64,000 nt of DNA, taken from Bacteriovoracaceae bacterium. GTDB taxonomy: Bacteria > Bdellovibrionota > Bacteriovoracia > Bacteriovoracales > Bacteriovoracaceae. The stretch is from positions 1 through 64,000 of the forward strand of contig JAIPEG010000011.1 in the NCBI GenBank assembly GCA_021737405.1. Direction: 5' to 3'. This document shows, piece by piece, positions 61,989-64,000 of the stretch. Position numbers and translations under genes: made by a program. How positions within the stretch are numbered: position 1 is the first letter of the stretch; every line of letters starts with the position of its first letter. Under the pieces are notes generated by a model that saw nothing but the letters and a program-made list of their open reading frames with translations, did not search any database and was not told the origin of the DNA.

Positions 61989-63619
61989 GTAATAGGGACA
62001 CTTTAAGCCCCATCATTTTATATTATGGAGAAGACGCTTCTATCATTGGGAAGTTATCTGACCTCTTTGGTGAAGAAAGTATTCATCAAATCAGTGACAT
62101 GAAAAAAGTTTTTGAATTCATGAACAACTTTCATGTCACCTCCTTTGTTTTTGAAACCTTCCAAATGGAGCCATTTCGGGGCGTGAATGGTAACGACCTT
62201 GATATCCTTCTCTATTACGCTTCTTCACAAGAGAGTAATAATAAGCACATGAGCTTTCTTCCCATCGATCCTACTCAAGGTGCAGACTTTAAGAGTTTGA
62301 ATTTATCAAGCGATTACTATGAAGATCTTTATAAAAGATATTTGTACCTTCTTCCAGGCCTTCCCATAAGTGACATAACGCCTGACTCTATTCTTTTGCC
62401 TGATGGGTTGGATCTACTCTCAAGCCTCGTAGGCATCTTAGACGATGCTACTGAAGAGCTTGATACTAATCTTGAAAGAATCTCTTTTAATTCTGAGAAA
62501 AATACTGATCATCATAAAACCTCTCTTAACTCTAGTGAGGAAAAGCACACCGTTAAAGGGTTGAGCGGCTTAGAAGAAGACAATTTCAAGGCCAATATAC
62601 AAGGCGAGGATTTAGAAAAAGAAGAATCTCAAATAGTCTCTGGCTTTATAGAGGAAGAAGATGACACTAAGCAAGTGATCTCTGGATCTGATGAAGAAGA
62701 TAAATCTAAGCAAGTGATCTCTGGGTCTGATGAAGAAGATAAATCTAAGCAAGTAATCTCTGGATCTGATGAAGAAGATAAATCTAAGCAAGTAATCTCT
62801 GGATCTGATGAAGAAGATAAATCTAAGCAAGTAATCTCTGGATCTGACGAAGAGGACGACTCCACACAAGTTATCTCTGGATCTCAGGAAGACCTTAAAG
62901 AAGAAATCCAAAAAATTTCTGGTTTTAAAGAAGAAGAGGATAAAACAAAAATCATCATTAAAGGTGACAAAAACTCATCTAAACCAAAGAATATGGTCGT
63001 TTCTTCTAATACTGAAGAAATCAATGATGGTGTGTATGAACTCAAGAAACTTGCACCTGGCAGTCAAGGGCCTCTAGCAAAAGACGACGATAAACATGAT
63101 ATTAATGATCGTAATGACAAAGGCCAAACGCCTATTATGTTATTTGCTTATAAAGGAGAGGTTGAAAAAGTTAAAGCTTTACTAGCCTCAGGAGCTGACC
63201 CCCATCTCTTATGTCATCTGGGAAAAACAGTACTTCACTATGCTTGCTATGGATCAGATGATCTTGAATTTATCAAAGAGCTAGTAGAGACTCATGGTCT
63301 TAAGGCCAATAAGAAAGACAGTAGTGGACGAGATCCCTTTTATGAGGCGATTATTAGCAATCATGATGAGCTTCTCCCCTACTTATTAGAAAATGGTGCG
63401 AGGCTTCTTATAAAGTATGATGGAGAACCTGTTTTAATACTTGCCGCAAAAGCAAATGCCTTGAAATCTTTTAAATCCCTTCTATTAGCTGGAGCTGATC
63501 TTGCGGCGACCAACGACAAAAATGAAAATGTGATTAAGTATTGTAAATCAAAAAAGAAGTTACCATTTTTAAAAATAATTGCGGCCATCAATAAAATCAA
63601 AGACCTCAAAGCAAGCTAG
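61985..63619 (+). CDS. Ankyrin-repeat protein with acidic tandem-repeat linker
   Basis: 544 residues, no signal peptide. The N-terminal 150 residues form a compact domain of unknown type (SPIILYYGEDASIIGKLSDL, resembling a receiver-like fold without its Asp). A low-complexity acidic region follows, including six 13-residue repeats KQVISGSDEEDKS (residues 229-306). The C-terminus has four to five ankyrin repeats (KGQTPIMLFAYKGEVEKVK, GKTVLHYACYGSD, GRDPFYEAIISNHDELLPYL). Start is TTG at 61985 with GGGA upstream. Probably a protein-interaction scaffold; function unknown. Confidence 0.82.
   Translation: MSNRDTLSPIILYYGEDASIIGKLSDLFGEESIHQISDMKKVFEFMNNFHVTSFVFETFQMEPFRGVNGNDLDILLYYASSQESNNKHMSFLPIDPTQGADFKSLNLSSDYYEDLYKRYLYLLPGLPISDITPDSILLPDGLDLLSSLVGILDDATEELDTNLERISFNSEKNTDHHKTSLNSSEEKHTVKGLSGLEEDNFKANIQGEDLEKEESQIVSGFIEEEDDTKQVISGSDEEDKSKQVISGSDEEDKSKQVISGSDEEDKSKQVISGSDEEDKSKQVISGSDEEDDSTQVISGSQEDLKEEIQKISGFKEEEDKTKIIIKGDKNSSKPKNMVVSSNTEEINDGVYELKKLAPGSQGPLAKDDDKHDINDRNDKGQTPIMLFAYKGEVEKVKALLASGADPHLLCHLGKTVLHYACYGSDDLEFIKELVETHGLKANKKDSSGRDPFYEAIISNHDELLPYLLENGARLLIKYDGEPVLILAAKANALKSFKSLLLAGADLAATNDKNENVIKYCKSKKKLPFLKIIAAINKIKDLKAS
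62669..62902 (+). repeat. 39-bp tandem repeat, six copies, coding for acidic 13-mers
   Basis: Copies start at 62669, 62708, 62747, 62786, 62825 and 62864. Copies 3 and 4 are identical, copies 1 and 2 differ by one or two bases, and the last two are diverged. Degenerate protein-level copies flank it (IVSGFIEEEDD, KISGFKEEEDK). Recent expansion by slippage or unequal crossover is likely. Confidence 0.92.
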
Positions 63620-63684
63620 ACACTCCTGCCTAAAGACAATCTTCACCATTTCCTGTAGACTTCCAAAAATTGTAGGAGTCCACA

Positions 63685-64000
63685 GTGCCAAAAAAAGATT
63701 ATTCTGCTGTAAAATTTGATGTTGCTGAGGCCCTCGGGGAGTGGATGAACTGCCTTTATATAAAGGGCGATAATGACGGACACGTTCATTATGATTTTAT
63801 TCATCATAGAGATGCAGATGGAGTTAGTGGCATAACGAGAATCCTTCAAGAAGAAGGGCACCAAGTTATACAGCAGCCTGGGCTTAAGAGAGGTACTCCC
63901 CCAAGCTTCTTTAATAAGTTAAAGGCCTTAAAAAAATACATTGCTCTAACGAAGAAAGTTCCTATTATTTGGAGATATCCTAGAATTGATAGAACCGGTG
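63685..64000 (+). CDS. Unrecognised protein, N-terminal part (runs off the window)
   Basis: A GTG at 63685 has AGGAG six bases upstream, and the frame stays open to the end of the window (105 codons). The product begins VPKKDYSAVKFDVAEALGEW and includes HVHYDFIHHRDADGVSGI. It is soluble and His/Asp-rich around residues 34-47, possibly metal-binding. No domain is recognised with certainty. Confidence 0.65.
   Translation, partial: MPKKDYSAVKFDVAEALGEWMNCLYIKGDNDGHVHYDFIHHRDADGVSGITRILQEEGHQVIQQPGLKRGTPPSFFNKLKALKKYIALTKKVPIIWRYPRIDRTG

Noticed and set aside
62669..62902. CRISPR array
   Set aside because: The units are contiguous and in frame, with no spacers, and encode a repeated peptide.
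62612..62911. Antisense frames of 78-99 codons across the repeat
   Set aside because: They are mirror images of the 39-bp repeat and appear because the repeat length is a multiple of three.

Overview
The window reads as a moderately AT-rich bacterial chromosome segment with dense, operon-style packing. My best guess is a marine, Bacteriovorax/Halobacteriovorax-like member of the Bdellovibrionota; this is inference. Pointers are a complete Na+-translocating NADH:quinone reductase operon, a TIGR02147-type regulator beside a secreted protein, secreted proteins with glycine/asparagine-rich N-termini, a lone sigma-28 factor, and many proteins with signal peptides or lipoboxes. No phage, IS element, CRISPR array or rRNA was seen. 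There is one tRNA, tRNA-Leu(UAA).

Layout. 1-5 kb: an unrecognised partial gene, a NifU-like [2Fe-2S] protein, methionine aminopeptidase, a 2-hydroxyacid dehydrogenase coupled to an arginase-family enzyme, and Aat. 5-10 kb: a minus-strand operon for a divergent complex I peripheral arm (nuoB, nuoCD, a NuoF-like protein without a visible NADH/FMN site, a short nuoG, nuoI), with no membrane-arm genes nearby. 10-13.4 kb: a large lipoprotein, tRNA-Leu, a strongly structured intergenic region, and an HTH regulator/secreted protein pair. 13.4-21.5 kb: sulfide oxidation (sulfide:quinone reductase and persulfide dioxygenase), TspO, and the 2-oxoglutarate dehydrogenase complex (sucA-sucB-lpd). 21.7-28.9 kb: nqrABCDEF-apbE-nqrM. 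29-36 kb: YchJ-like protein, methyltransferase, MATE transporter, small membrane protein, exonuclease-DinG helicase. 36-43 kb: BolA and monothiol glutaredoxin, a secreted metzincin-like protease with its regulator, a K+ channel, and an FtsJ-type methyltransferase with a disturbed 5' end. 43-54 kb: rhodanese lipoprotein, class IV aminotransferase, rpsD, secreted proteins, a NadD-like nucleotidyltransferase, a YiiX-like hydrolase, an OlsB/OlsA-like acyltransferase pair, and a nuclease/carboxypeptidase-like/hydrolase operon. 54-64 kb: FHA, TPR-barrel and FecR proteins, PspC protein, a small RHH-like protein with a CheY-like receiver, a barrel-like outer-membrane protein, CBS protein, FliA sigma factor, an ankyrin protein with acidic 13-residue repeats, and a partial gene at the right edge.

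How the genes fit together. The centre is a respiratory island. OGDH makes NADH, Na+-NQR oxidises it and pumps sodium, and sulfide:quinone reductase feeds the same quinone pool. The complex I-like operon keeps its Fe-S chain and quinone module but seems to have lost NADH input, so it may accept electrons from another donor. The remaining genes concern envelope and surface biology and its regulation.

The observations I would follow first are the NADH-site-free complex I module, the multi-hairpin region downstream of tRNA-Leu, the two regulator/secreted-protein pairs, the frame break before the FtsJ-type methyltransferase, and the leader peptide/hairpin/sigma-28-like site before the ankyrin gene.
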